From: Blastopirellula marina DSM 3645
GTDB taxonomy: Bacteria; Planctomycetota; Planctomycetia; Pirellulales; Pirellulaceae
Direction: 5' to 3'
Length of the DNA: 64,000 nt
Assembly: GCF_000153105.1 (NCBI RefSeq)
Contig: NZ_AANZ01000002.1
Location: forward strand, 186,001-250,000
Positions 1 to 8,846 of this stretch are shown here, one piece after another. The notes under the pieces were generated by a model. It was not told the origin of the DNA. It searched no databases and saw nothing but the letters and a program-made list of their open reading frames with translations. The first letter of the stretch is position 1. Every line of letters starts with the position of its first letter. A program made the position numbers and the translations under genes.

Positions 1-1110
1 CGCGTCCTCAGGAGTTGCGAAATCCATCATCGGCCGTCCCAGAACGTCTTCGACCGTGACACCGGGCGCAGTTCGGTTGATGTAGCGGGTCACGCCGTCG
101 CGATCCAGCGTCATGATAAAATCAGGCGAGCAATCGCTAATCGCTTGCCAGCGCGCGGAGATTGCTTCTAGCTCCACGCTTTTTTCGACCACTTTGTTTT
201 CGAGTTCGCCGCGCGCTTGTTCTAAGGGGGTGACGTCCCAGCAAACTCCGCACATCAAGACCGCGCGGCCCGTAGCGTCGCGTTGCACGACCGCCCGATC
301 CGAGAGGTAGTGGATCGATCCGTCCGGCCAAACAACGCGAAACTCATCCTCGAAAGCATTCTCCGAAGCGATCACGCGCTCCAGCACTTCTCGAACTCGC
401 TGCCGATCGTCCGGGTGAACGGCGGTGAAGAATTCGCGGACGTGAATCACCTCGGAATCGGTAGGACGACCAAACGCCGGGAACATCGAACTATTGAGCG
501 TGACCAGATCCGTGGTCAAATCCCAAATGAATGCGCCGAAATCGCGCGGAGTCAGCGCCAGCTTCAGTTGCGATTCTGACTCGGACAACCGCGCTGCCGT
601 CAGCTTTTCTTCGGTGATATCAATACAAACGCCGTTGTACTGCAGGTATTCTCCCGAAACGCGGACAGCGCTCGACCGAACGCGTCCCCAGCGGATGTCG
701 CCCGACGGCGAAACAAGCCGCATATCAATCTGGAACGGCAAGCTGGCGTCATTCAGACAATCGTCGACCAACGCAAAGTAGGCCCCGCGATCATCCGGAT
801 GGATCATCTCGATCATCAGCTCTGGACGATCGTAGATCTCTTGCGGCGAATAGCCGAAGCGATGAATCCCACTTCCCACGTACGTCATCGAGAAGTCGGT
901 TCCATCGATCTTGTTGAGCGTTTGGAACAAGAAGCAGGGAAGGTTTTCCGCGAGACCGCGCAGCGAAGAAAGCTGGGCGGTCAAATCGTTATTCTCTTGC
1001 TGCAGTTGGGCGCACTGCGACTCACTTTCGCGTAGTCGTTGCTCCAACTGGGCGATCTGCTGACTGGGGGACGGAGAATCCACGGAGTTATTCAACTTTG
1101 CGAGGTGCAC
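1..1110 (-). CDS. PAS-domain sensor protein, 3' part cut off by the window edge
   Basis: An open frame of 370 codons runs leftward off base 1 without a stop, so the C-terminus (probably the output domain) is missing. The start is a GTG at 1108-1110; an in-frame stop lies 27 bases upstream, so it is the first possible start. Residues about 15-55 are a Gln/Glu-rich coiled coil. Three PAS-like units follow: about 58-175, 185-300 (PAC end CGVCWDVT), and a third beginning near 325 with the phrase DRDGVTRYINR. PAS units sense small ligands, redox or light and usually feed a histidine kinase or cyclase domain. No membrane segment is visible, so it is probably cytoplasmic. Output type is unknown. Confidence 0.8.
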   Translation of the reverse strand, partial: MHLAKLNNSVDSPSPSQQIAQLEQRLRESESQCAQLQQENNDLTAQLSSLRGLAENLPCFLFQTLNKIDGTDFSMTYVGSGIHRFGYSPQEIYDRPELMIEMIHPDDRGAYFALVDDCLNDASLPFQIDMRLVSPSGDIRWGRVRSSAVRVSGEYLQYNGVCIDITEEKLTAARLSESESQLKLALTPRDFGAFIWDLTTDLVTLNSSMFPAFGRPTDSEVIHVREFFTAVHPDDRQRVREVLERVIASENAFEDEFRVVWPDGSIHYLSDRAVVQRDATGRAVLMCGVCWDVTPLEQARGELENKVVEKSVELEAISARWQAISDCSPDFIMTLDRDGVTRYINRTAPGVTVEDVLGRPMMDFATPEDA

Positions 1111-1208
1111 AAATAGATGAGGGTTCTCTCTATCTTAGCCCCAAATTGTCCGATGTCCGCCGTCTGGGTGGATACGGATCTCCGCGAATTGACGGCTTGT
1201 CGCAACGA

Positions 1209-2240
1209 TTACATCGGCGGAGGCGGCAATTGCAACGCGTTATCAACCACCGGCTGCGAAAGGGCCGCCGCATATTGCTCTAGCACCGCGACCAGAGCGC
1301 GGAAATCAGCACGCTGCGACAGTTGCGCGTATTGCGGGTTGGCCATCACGCGACGGAAATTTTCGAGCGAAGCCTCCAGCGCTTGCGGCGAAGGTTGACG
1401 CCCTGGAGTATAAACCTCAGGCGGCAACCCCAAATAGCGTCGCCAATTTTCATCCAGCACCGCTCCCAATCGCTGCGACGCCGCGGCGGTCTCGGCCTGC
1501 AACTGATTCAAATGCGCCGAGGCCTGGCCCAGCGTTTCGGTAGCCGCTGTCGGCTGCTGCTCGACAACCATCCCCGGTGCGACGACCGTCTGCGGCGCCG
1601 AGTATTTCAAAACCGTCGCGACCAGTTCGTTCGCTTCCGGCGGAACGCCTGCGGCGTAGTAGGCTCGGGTCGCGGCGTTGTTCATCTGCAATGCGCTGCC
1701 GTCGAGCGACGCGCCGATAAACAGTCCGCGGCTGCGGTTGTACGAATAGATTTCGGACTTCAGTTCAAGATCGGTGCCGGCTGAAGCTTGTCGACCGACC
1801 GGGCCTGCGGCTGCGGCCGCATCGACTCCTAGCGTAAATTTTCCTTGCAGCAAACCTTGCACGCTCTTTTGCGTGCGGAAGACCAAAATCACGTCGGTCG
1901 ATTGCACGCCGACCTGCCAACCGACGCTGCCGCCGGTCATGCTGACAAACTGCGGAGCGGTCCAGCCGCCGGTCGCCGCGTCCCGAACCATAGCGACGCC
2001 GTTGCCATGACGTACGCCGACGACAAAACCCCCTTTGATCATGTTCGGAATGATCACCAAGCCTTGGGCGTCGGCGAGCATGCTGTGCGGAATTCCCTTC
2101 GCCGGGATCTGCATGATCTCATTCAGTACGCCGGTCGCTTGGACGACGGTTTGCGATTCGATGGTTTGCGCGTGGGCCGGAGCGGCGCCAAACAGCACGG
2201 CCATGCAAATGGCCGCCGTGGTCAGTTTTAAGTAGTGCAT
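1209..2240 (-). CDS. Secreted SYLF/Ysc84-type lipid-binding domain protein
   Basis: The 343-residue protein has a clear Sec signal peptide (cleavage near A24-Q25, after AHA). Residues about 35-200 look like the SYLF (DUF500/Ysc84) domain: small hydrophobic strands with phrases GLVIIPN, GGFVVGVRHGNG, GGSVGWQVGVQSTD and SRGLFIGASLDG. In eukaryotes SYLF domains bind phosphoinositides; the role of bacterial exported versions is unknown. The C-terminal 130 residues are Gln/Ala-rich, probably helical, and end in a Pro tail. AGGAGG lies just upstream of the ATG. It is transcribed away from the lipoprotein gene at 2612, sharing a 371 bp divergent intergenic region. Confidence 0.85.
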   Translation of the reverse strand: MHYLKLTTAAICMAVLFGAAPAHAQTIESQTVVQATGVLNEIMQIPAKGIPHSMLADAQGLVIIPNMIKGGFVVGVRHGNGVAMVRDAATGGWTAPQFVSMTGGSVGWQVGVQSTDVILVFRTQKSVQGLLQGKFTLGVDAAAAAGPVGRQASAGTDLELKSEIYSYNRSRGLFIGASLDGSALQMNNAATRAYYAAGVPPEANELVATVLKYSAPQTVVAPGMVVEQQPTAATETLGQASAHLNQLQAETAAASQRLGAVLDENWRRYLGLPPEVYTPGRQPSPQALEASLENFRRVMANPQYAQLSQRADFRALVAVLEQYAAALSQPVVDNALQLPPPPM

Positions 2241-2611
2241 GCGATTCCTCCTTGGTGGGCGCGCCCCGGTAAGTCCGTCTGTTAGTACGGCAATTTACCC
2301 GGGATGGGTTGCTGGCAAAACAGAGAAATCTTTGCTAGCAGCTAGCGCCGCAGAACGGACCGATCGGTGGCGCGATGCGACTGGCCAAGACGATTGGCGA
2401 CAAAGCGAATTCGACTACTAGGCGCCGGTGATCGCTCGCAATCGCATCTCACATCCCCCACTCTTGATGTTTTCGCCGCGGTTGCTGTTGACCCCGTTCC
2501 GCCTGACGACGTACTCTCCCCCAGATTCGTTGTCGCTGCCGAAATCTCGGTCGTGCGACGGACTCGTCCCCATTGCAGCTAGCAACCTTGTCTTCATGGA
2601 TTGTTTAGAGG
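2241..2611. other. Divergent intergenic region, 371 bp
   Basis: This stretch separates the start codons of two genes pointing away from each other, so it should carry promoters for both. The AGGAGG ribosome site of the leftward gene lies at its left edge. I see no convincing -35/-10 pair, repeat or hairpin. Open frames here look like noise. Confidence 0.5.
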
Positions 2612-3529
2612 ATGTCGCTGTTCGTCCCTCGATTGTCGATCGTCGTACTGCTCGCGCTGGGCGCTTGCGGTTGCGCGCTTTGGCAAAGCGAGACGACCAC
2701 CGAGCCTTCGACGTTGCCGCAGTCGAACATCGCCGATGACACCGTGGTGCTGGAAACGACCAAGGTGCGCATTCCCAACATGCAGCAAGATGCGATCGCC
2801 CAGATGTGGCTCGAAGTCGATGAGCAGTTTATGCCGACCTCGACGCGTCACCATCTCTACGAGAACGGAATCCGCGTCGGCTTGATCAACTATCACTTGC
2901 CGCAACAGATTCGCGATCTGCTCGAAACCGGATCCGGCAAGTCCGGCCTGAATGGGCAAACGTCGGTCCTGGTCAAAGATGGCGAAATGCCGATCGCCGA
3001 ACAGCGCCGTTTCCGCAAAGGAAAGCGGGGCGAACTGATCGCGTCGGACGTGATGCCCGAGCTGACCTGTTTCGTCAAACAAGGAGACGCGGTCACCGGC
3101 GAAACTTACTACCAAGCCCAATGTCGTTTCGCCATCCTCACCTATCCGCAAGGGGATGGCCGAGTGCTGGTCGAACTGACTCCTGAGATTCAGCACGGCC
3201 AACCGCAGCGCGACTTTTCGTCCCCTCGGGACGGCATCTTTGAGATCGCCCATCGCCCCCGCTCTGAGGCCCTCTCGGACCTCACGATGAAAGCGATCAT
3301 GTCTCCCGGCGAGACATTAATTTTGGGGGCCACCGACGAGCTGAAAGGGGCCGGAAAAGCCTTCTTCTCTCGCGCGGATGGACGTCGCCAGGTAATGCTG
3401 ATTCGCCTAGCGGCGAGCCAGACCGGCAATCTTTTTGCCGCGGAAATAGAAAAAGCTGCAGAGCCCGGGGAGATTTCGCCCATTAAGGCAGAATCTACGG
3501 AAACCTATGGCTCCGTGTCGTTCGATTAA
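2612..3529 (+). CDS. Predicted lipoprotein of unknown function
   Basis: The 305-residue protein begins with a short hydrophobic stretch ending in a lipobox (LGAC, Cys19), so it is probably lipidated and periplasmic. No enzyme motif is recognised. The middle (about 100-250) alternates strands and polar loops: [42 protein letters not shown], and [14 protein letters not shown]. This pattern of beta strands around ELTPE loosely recalls secretin C-terminal domains, but the protein is too short to be a secretin. It may be a planctomycete-restricted family. It is followed by the separately promoted aldolase gene. Confidence 0.7.
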   Translation: MSLFVPRLSIVVLLALGACGCALWQSETTTEPSTLPQSNIADDTVVLETTKVRIPNMQQDAIAQMWLEVDEQFMPTSTRHHLYENGIRVGLINYHLPQQIRDLLETGSGKSGLNGQTSVLVKDGEMPIAEQRRFRKGKRGELIASDVMPELTCFVKQGDAVTGETYYQAQCRFAILTYPQGDGRVLVELTPEIQHGQPQRDFSSPRDGIFEIAHRPRSEALSDLTMKAIMSPGETLILGATDELKGAGKAFFSRADGRRQVMLIRLAASQTGNLFAAEIEKAAEPGEISPIKAESTETYGSVSFD

Positions 3530-3540
3530 GTTCCGGGGGA

Positions 3541-3570
3541 TTGACCGAAACGCTTCTACGGTTTGATAAT
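3541..3570 (+). promoter_or_regulatory. Sigma-70-type promoter for fba
   Basis: TTGACC at 3541-3546 (5 of 6 to the -35 consensus) and GATAAT at 3565-3570 (5 of 6 to the -10 consensus) are 18 bases apart. Transcription would start near 3577 and give a leader of about 100 bases before the aldolase ATG at 3679. The TTG of the -35 box could be misread as an upstream start codon for the aldolase. Confidence 0.5.
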
Positions 3571-3678
3571 CGATCGCTTGCTAAACCGAAACAATTTACC
3601 GCAGGGCGCAAACCAGCGGTGATTTCGCTTCTACCGCATCCTTATTCGCGTCCTTACTGTTCTGCTGAGGAGAATTTC

Positions 3679-4695
3679 ATGCCGCTGATTACGCTCCGCG
3701 TTCTGCTCGACCATGCCGCCGAAAACAACTACGGCGTCGCCGCTTTTAACGTCAACAACATGGAGCAAATTCAGTCGATCATGGAGGCCGCCGCGGAAAC
3801 CGACAGCCCTGTGATCGTCCAAGCGTCGCGTGGCGCTCGCGCTTACTCGCAAGACAACTATCTGCGTCACTTGATGATCGCGGCTTCCGAACTCTATCCG
3901 CAGATTCCGATCGTCATGCACCAGGACCACGGCAACAGCCCTGAGACCTGCATGAGCGCCATCGAGAACGGCTTCACCTCGGTGATGATGGACGGTTCGC
4001 TGAAAGAAGATGGCAAGACCCCGGCTGACTTCGACTACAACGTCGCCGTCACCAAGAAGGTGGTCGAAATGGCGCACGCCAAAAACGTCGGCGTCGAAGG
4101 GGAACTCGGTTGCTTGGGTTCGCTCGAAAGCGGCACCGGCGAAGCCGAAGATGGTCACGGCGCCGTCGGCGAACTATCGCACGATCAGCTGCTGACCGAC
4201 CCGGACGAAGCGTTTGAATTTGTCAAAGCGACCGGCGTCGACGCATTGGCCGTCGCGATCGGCACGAGCCATGGCGCTTACAAGTTCACCTCGAAGCCGA
4301 CCGGCGAAGTCCTGGCGATGGACCGCATCGAAGCGATCCACAAGAAGTTGCCGAACACCCACTTGGTGATGCACGGCAGCTCGTCGGTTCCGCAAGAGCT
4401 GCAGGACATCATCAACCAGTACGGCGGCAAGATGAAGCAAACCTTCGGCGTGCCGGTCGAAGAAATCCAACGCGGCATCAAGAGCGGCGTACGCAAGATC
4501 AACGTCGACACCGACAACCGCATGGCGATCACCGGCGCCATCCGCAAGGTCCTGATGGAAAGCCCCTCGGAGTTCGATCCCCGCGCTTACATGAAGCCGG
4601 CTCGCGCGGCGATGAAGCAAGTTTGCGTCGACCGCATGACCGCCTTCGGTCAAGCCGGCATGGCCGCCAAAATGCGTGACGCCAAGCTGATCTAG
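3679..4695 (+). CDS. fba: Class II fructose-bisphosphate aldolase
   Basis: This zinc enzyme interconverts fructose-1,6-bisphosphate with dihydroxyacetone phosphate and glyceraldehyde-3-phosphate in glycolysis and gluconeogenesis. The 338-residue length and sequence fit the Calvin-cycle subtype (class IIB). The catalytic Asp83 and zinc ligand His84 lie in HQDHG; other ligands are likely Glu142, His198 (GTSHGAY) and His232 (MHGSSS). The phosphate-site phrase KINVDTDNR is near the C-terminus. The ATG at 3679 has GAGGAG about eight bases upstream; the frame stays open another 46 codons upstream, but that part covers the promoter and has no aldolase-like sequence. It is a single-gene unit, closed by a strong terminator. 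Confidence 0.97.
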   Translation: MPLITLRVLLDHAAENNYGVAAFNVNNMEQIQSIMEAAAETDSPVIVQASRGARAYSQDNYLRHLMIAASELYPQIPIVMHQDHGNSPETCMSAIENGFTSVMMDGSLKEDGKTPADFDYNVAVTKKVVEMAHAKNVGVEGELGCLGSLESGTGEAEDGHGAVGELSHDQLLTDPDEAFEFVKATGVDALAVAIGTSHGAYKFTSKPTGEVLAMDRIEAIHKKLPNTHLVMHGSSSVPQELQDIINQYGGKMKQTFGVPVEEIQRGIKSGVRKINVDTDNRMAITGAIRKVLMESPSEFDPRAYMKPARAAMKQVCVDRMTAFGQAGMAAKMRDAKLI

Positions 4696-4737
4696 GCGCC
4701 GCGACAATGCATGACCCACAGTTGTAAAACTGAGAAA

Positions 4738-4765
4738 CGCCCTGATCTCTTGATCAGGGCGTTTT
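4738..4765. terminator. Bidirectional intrinsic terminator after fba
   Basis: A perfect 10 bp stem (CGCCCTGATC, 4738-4747, with GATCAGGGCG, 4752-4761) has a 4-base loop and is followed by TTTT. It is preceded by AAA, so it can also act for the convergent phosphatase gene on the minus strand. Confidence 0.9.
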
Positions 4766-4816
4766 GCGTTCGAAGCGACACTATCCCACTGCGCAAGCGA
4801 CGGAATGCGGTCAAAA

Positions 4817-5236
4817 TCACCAAGCCGCATGCACCGCCTGTAAATCGCGCCACAGATGGGGCGAAACCTGCAACGGCATCCGCTCCGCCAATTCCCCGAG
4901 CACTTCATCCGGCTCGCGAGCGTGAACCATCGCCAGCGCAATCGCGGCGACCGCCGGAGAGCGACTCATCCCGGCGCTGCAAAACAGAAGCGTCGGCGAC
5001 TCGTCACGCAATAGTCGAACCACGGTCGCAACCGCCAGGCGAAGCGTCGCACTGCTGTTCTCACCGCCGTCCAAAATTGGGATGCGGCAATAGATCAAAT
5101 CGCGCGTCAAGGCAATCGGCGGTTCCTCGATCGCCAGATCGCAAATCGCCGCGACCCCCAAGTCATGCACGCGGCGCAGATCGCGGGCTTCGACAACGTT
5201 GGCGATCCAAAATTGCTTGGGCAGAAGTTCTTGCAT
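4817..5236 (-). CDS. Dual-specificity-type protein phosphatase
   Basis: This 139-residue protein has the Cys-based phosphatase P-loop Cx5R as CSAGMSR (Cys86 to Arg92), followed by S-P-A as usual. Asp57 in PILDGG is the likely general acid. The length fits a minimal dual-specificity phosphatase domain with nothing added. Such enzymes remove phosphate from Tyr/Ser/Thr in proteins or from other substrates; the target is not evident. It is convergent with fba and has its 5' side toward the 20 bp tandem array. The nearest protein kinase gene in the window is about 20 kb away, so context gives no partner. Confidence 0.85.
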   Translation of the reverse strand: MQELLPKQFWIANVVEARDLRRVHDLGVAAICDLAIEEPPIALTRDLIYCRIPILDGGENSSATLRLAVATVVRLLRDESPTLLFCSAGMSRSPAVAAIALAMVHAREPDEVLGELAERMPLQVSPHLWRDLQAVHAAW

Positions 5237-5520
5237 AAACGATCTATTATTTCAAGTAACAAAAGAGCCCGCCCTGTGCAGGTCGGAAAGAATTGTCCCT
5301 TTACAAAGCGCACGCAATTCGGATCGACTATTCGAGGAAGATGAACCACCAAGTCGCGATCGCGATTTGGTCTCATGCTGCGCGCTGGGAGACTATTTTT
5401 ACAGCCCCCAACAAAACTACAGGCCGATATTCGTCCTCCTTCAACGTCCCATCCAAACTCGATCTTTGAGGTAGGGAATCCGACATGCAACGACTTTCGC
5501 CCCTTGGGACAGTGGGACAA
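5237..5520. other. Gene-free stretch between phosphatase start and tandem array
   Basis: No credible gene is seen. It holds the leader of the leftward phosphatase gene. The last 20 bases before the array (5501-5520) end in GTGGGACAA and look like a decayed flank of the repeat. Apparent open frames entering from the array are artefacts. Confidence 0.5.
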
Positions 5521-5760
5521 CCTTGTCCTGTCCGGTCCAACCTTGTCCTGTCCGGTCCAACCTTGTCCGGTCCGGTCCAACCTTGTCCAGTCCGGTCCAA
5601 CCTTGTCCAGTCCGGTCCAACCTTGTCCGGTCCGGTCCAACCTTGTCCAGTCCGGTCCAACCTTGTCCAGTCCGGTCCAACCTTGTCCGGTCCGGTCCAA
5701 CCTTGTCCGGTCCGGTCCAACCTTGTCCGGTCCGGTCCAACCTTGTCCGGTCCGGTCCAA
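5521..5760. repeat. Tandem array, 12 units of exactly 20 bp
   Basis: Twelve back-to-back units of CCTTGTCCNGTCCGGTCCAA fill 5521-5760 with no indel. Only base 9 varies; in order it reads T,T,G,A,A,G,A,A,G,G,G,G. The A,A,G triplet occurs twice, giving a 60 bp higher-order period that points to block duplication. Inside each unit GTCCG is itself repeated. The array has no stop codon in any of the six frames, which creates long false open frames. It has no spacers, so it is not CRISPR. It ends 64 bases before the ATG of the S26 peptidase at 5825. Shorter copies of its core lie at 60887-60940. Confidence 0.98.
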
Positions 5761-5764
5761 CCAC

Positions 5765-5795
5765 ATTCCCTCGGCTTGCGCCTCGGGCTAAAGTG
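5765..5795. repeat. REP-like palindromic element in a 5' leader
   Basis: ATTCCCT, CGGCTTGCGCC, then CGGGCTA and GTG can form an imperfect hairpin (CCC with GGG, GGC with GCC). The order of blocks matches the right arm of the inverted repeat at 56691-56719 (ATTCCCTTG, GGCGC, GCGGGCTAGTG). It sits directly between the 20 bp array and the ATG at 5825, so it would be in the mRNA leader or promoter of that gene. Confidence 0.45.
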
Positions 5796-5824
5796 AAATT
5801 TGTCCGCACCCATAACTCGGTTTT

Positions 5825-6976
5825 ATGAAACGTCTGCTCGTACTCACCGGCATCTTGATGCTCGCGTCCCTGGCCGGCGGCTATGCGTTTTTTGCGCGGG
5901 CGCCGGTTTATCGTGTGGCCGGACCGTCGATGGCTCCGGCGCTGTTGGGGCCGCATTACAATGTGACTTGTCCTACGTGTGGGCACGACTTTCCGATCGA
6001 TGCGACCCGCGGACCGGTTCCGACGGCAACTTGCGACGATTGCGGCGCGATCGCGCCGGTGAAAACAGACGATATCCGCGCCGGCGATGCGTTGGAGACA
6101 ATCACCGGCGAGATCGAACGCTTTGATCTGGTCATGTTTCCAGATCCTGACGACCCGCTGCAGCGCGTCGTCAAACGGGTTGTGGGACTGCCGGGCGAAA
6201 CGATCGCGTGCCGCGACGGAGATTTGTGGATCGACGGCGAGCGCTATCAAAAGCGCTGGAAAGAACTGTCGCGGGTAATGATTCCTGTTTACCAGGTCGC
6301 CGACAATCTGGCCAGCGATCCGCGCATTTCCATCACCGCAGATGGCTGGATTCAGTATCACCACCAAGTTCATAGCCAGGGGATCCAGATCACAGGCGCC
6401 GCGCCGCCGTTGGATGACTATCCCTACAATCAGGGCTTGCCCGGCAAGCTGCATCCGCTCAACGAATTGATTTGCACCTTCGTAAGGACGCCAGATGGAC
6501 CGATGGAGGTGGTCTTTGGTTTTGAGCAGAACGATTTTTTACTGCGCGACGATCCGCCGGGCGGCAGGACGATTTGCTATCTCAAAGGTGACGAAATTCA
6601 ACCGCTTCGTGTCTCGCAATCTGCAGACTCCAACGACCTGCCGCGGCAAGAATCGGCGGTGGTGCATGCCTGCGTCTGTGATCAACTCCTGCAACTGGGA
6701 ACGGGAGATCGAGGAGGCGGCGTGACCGTTCCTTACCAGCTGCAACCGGGAAATTGCACCGCCTTACCGCTGCGTATCCATCCCGGTAAAGGAAAAATAG
6801 AGTCCTTAAAAATTTTCCGCGACATTCGATACGCTGATTTTCCTGAAACCAAAATCCCCACTGACGCGTACTTCGTTTTAGGGGATAACGTCCCAGCGTC
6901 GCGCGATTCGCGGCATTTCGGCGTGATTGCGGCGAAAAACGCTCGTCGGATGGACCCCGCTAGCAAGCCGGACTAA
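5825..6976 (+). CDS. S26 signal peptidase I-like protein with zinc-ribbon insert
   Basis: Type I signal peptidases cut exported preproteins using a Ser/Lys dyad outside the membrane. Here an N-terminal membrane anchor (about 3-22) is followed by box B with Ser35 (GPSMAPAL) and box D-like QRVVKRVVGLPGE with Lys117. The conserved Gly-Asp box is YFVLGDN near residue 355, then SRD. Unusually, two CxxC pairs (Cys49/Cys52 and Cys70/Cys73) sit between the Ser and Lys boxes and look like a zinc ribbon. At 383 residues it is longer than typical LepB because of a middle insertion of about 150 residues. It is followed 79 bases later by a second S26 gene. Confidence 0.85.
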   Translation: MKRLLVLTGILMLASLAGGYAFFARAPVYRVAGPSMAPALLGPHYNVTCPTCGHDFPIDATRGPVPTATCDDCGAIAPVKTDDIRAGDALETITGEIERFDLVMFPDPDDPLQRVVKRVVGLPGETIACRDGDLWIDGERYQKRWKELSRVMIPVYQVADNLASDPRISITADGWIQYHHQVHSQGIQITGAAPPLDDYPYNQGLPGKLHPLNELICTFVRTPDGPMEVVFGFEQNDFLLRDDPPGGRTICYLKGDEIQPLRVSQSADSNDLPRQESAVVHACVCDQLLQLGTGDRGGGVTVPYQLQPGNCTALPLRIHPGKGKIESLKIFRDIRYADFPETKIPTDAYFVLGDNVPASRDSRHFGVIAAKNARRMDPASKPD

Positions 6977-7055
6977 AGTTTCTTCAGATCGGTAAATCCG
7001 GTATAGTTTCGCTTTTGGCGCCTGAACCGGGCGCTCTGTCTGATTGAGAACGTGC

Positions 7056-8816
7056 ATGGCCCGCAAGAACCGTACGAAATCCGCGATTCCCGATGCTCCG
7101 GAATATATGCCGACGCCGAAGAAGCCGGCTGCTGCGAAGAAGTCGGCGACGGCCGACAACTTTGCGATCAGCCGAGAGTTCATCGAATCGGTCGCGATCG
7201 CGATCGTCTTAGCGCTGCTATTTCGCGCGTTTGAGGCCGAAGCCTTCGTCATTCCCACCGGTTCGATGGCGCCCACGTTGTTCGGCCGGCACAAAGATGT
7301 GCTCGATCCCGAGACCAACTACGAGTACCACGTCGGCGCAAGCGACGAAGTGAACTCGCAGACCGGGCAAGTGATCGAAGGCCGCTCGTTGATCGGCACG
7401 ATTGATCCGCTCTACCACACCGTTCAAAACATCGAAGATCTGCCGTCATATCCCGGCGATCGAATCTTGGTCAGCAAATTCGCTTACGAGTTCTTCGCTC
7501 CGAAGCGCTGGGACGTGATCGTCTTCAAGCAGCCGCAAGAGCCGAACGTCAACTACATCAAGCGGTTGATCGGATTGCCGGGCGAAACCGTTCACATCTG
7601 GCACGGCGACATCTACGTCTCGGACGATCCCGCGGACGAGGTCGGCAAGATCGCGCGCAAGCCGCCGCGTAAACAACTGACGCTGCTGCAAACCGTCTAT
7701 GACTCGGACTATCCGAATCCTGACTTGGAACAAGCCGGTTTTCCTGATCGGTTTGAGCCCTATCCGCTGAGCAATACTGCTTGGCGAACGACGAGCGAAG
7801 AATATACGTACGTGTGTACGCCCAGCGGCGGCGAGATCGATTGGCTGCGGTATCGGAACATCTTCCCCGGCTCGTCCGATTGGAATTCGGCCAAACATGG
7901 CCAGAAGGTCAACGCCCAGCGGGCGCGGGACGACGACAGCAGTCTGATCACCGATTTCAACGTTTACAACGCGGCCTCCTACGCGGGAACGACGGGGTTG
8001 CCGGCTCGCGATTATGGGATGCATTGGGTTGGAGACTTGGCGCTGGAAGCCGATTTGGACATCACGTCAAATTCCGGCGAGGTCATCCTGGAATTGGTCG
8101 AAGGCCGCCATAAATTCCGTTGTACGTTTGACGTGGCGACCGGCGAAGCGACGCTATCGATCGTCGGTGAAAAGATCACGTTTGACGCGGCGGACGGAAA
8201 GCCGATCACTGCGGCGACGGCGGTGCGCGGCCCCGGACAACATTCGGTTCGCTTTGCCAATTGCGACGACGAGCTGCGACTTTGGGTCGATGAGAGCCTG
8301 ACCACCTTCTCGGCGCCGGCGACGTTCGTTTCGCCGCGAACATTGAATCCGTTTTGGAGCGAAGAGGATCCCGGTGATTTGCTGCCGGTCGGCCTTGGAT
8401 CGCGCGGCGCCGTCTTATCGGCCAAAAGCTTGCGGATCAAGCGCGACGTCTACTACATCGCCGATTCGACGCAAACCCGCCGCGGTCGCCCTGAGACAAT
8501 TCTGGACTATCATACGGCCAATGAGCGGCCGTCCGAAAACATGATCCTTGAGATCATGCGTAGTCCCAGCCAATGGAGTACGACCGACATCTTTGATATG
8601 CGGGCGCAGGTCAGCTTCACGATGGAAGACGATCAATATTTTCCGATGGGCGACAACAGCGCCGCCAGCTTTGATGGGCGACTATGGCCAATCGGTGAGC
8701 AATACGTACCCGGCGATTTGCTGATCGGCAAAGCGCTGTTCGTGTACTGGCCCCATTCGACGCACAACCCAGTTCCTTACTTCCCCAACTTTCGTCGCAT
8801 GAAGTTTATCGAGTAA
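7056..8816 (+). CDS. lepB: Signal peptidase I (LepB-like) with very large insertion
   Basis: Box B is FVIPTGSMAPTL with the catalytic Ser70, box D is NYIKRLIGLPGE with Lys169, and box E is PMGDNSAAS from about residue 530. A Lys/Ala-rich cytoplasmic tail (1-38) precedes a membrane anchor (42-58). At 586 residues it is about twice the usual length: about 350 residues lie between the Lys box and box E. The middle (about 330-470) has alternating beta strands such as GEVILELVEGRHKFRCTFD and LRLWVDESLTTF, resembling a LamG/concanavalin-type sandwich, which is an inference. The ATG at 7056 is preferred over a TTG four codons upstream. TATAGT at 7002-7007 may be its -10 box. Confidence 0.88.
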   Translation: MARKNRTKSAIPDAPEYMPTPKKPAAAKKSATADNFAISREFIESVAIAIVLALLFRAFEAEAFVIPTGSMAPTLFGRHKDVLDPETNYEYHVGASDEVNSQTGQVIEGRSLIGTIDPLYHTVQNIEDLPSYPGDRILVSKFAYEFFAPKRWDVIVFKQPQEPNVNYIKRLIGLPGETVHIWHGDIYVSDDPADEVGKIARKPPRKQLTLLQTVYDSDYPNPDLEQAGFPDRFEPYPLSNTAWRTTSEEYTYVCTPSGGEIDWLRYRNIFPGSSDWNSAKHGQKVNAQRARDDDSSLITDFNVYNAASYAGTTGLPARDYGMHWVGDLALEADLDITSNSGEVILELVEGRHKFRCTFDVATGEATLSIVGEKITFDAADGKPITAATAVRGPGQHSVRFANCDDELRLWVDESLTTFSAPATFVSPRTLNPFWSEEDPGDLLPVGLGSRGAVLSAKSLRIKRDVYYIADSTQTRRGRPETILDYHTANERPSENMILEIMRSPSQWSTTDIFDMRAQVSFTMEDDQYFPMGDNSAASFDGRLWPIGEQYVPGDLLIGKALFVYWPHSTHNPVPYFPNFRRMKFIE

Positions 8817-8846
8817 CGTACTCGATCGCTTCTCGACGTCGCACGG

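Noticed and set aside
3541-3678. Upstream extension of the aldolase by 46 codons
   Set aside because: The extension begins in a -35 box, covers a -10 box and lacks family similarity; the ATG at 3679 has a good ribosome site.
5521-5760. CRISPR array
   Set aside because: Units are contiguous with no spacers, and no cas gene is present.
5373-5813. Long open frames on both strands across the 20 bp array, with Asp/Arg/Thr/Gly-rich repeated peptides
   Set aside because: The array simply lacks stop codons in all six frames; each frame gives the same kind of 20-residue repeat, and none has a start region or flanking domain.
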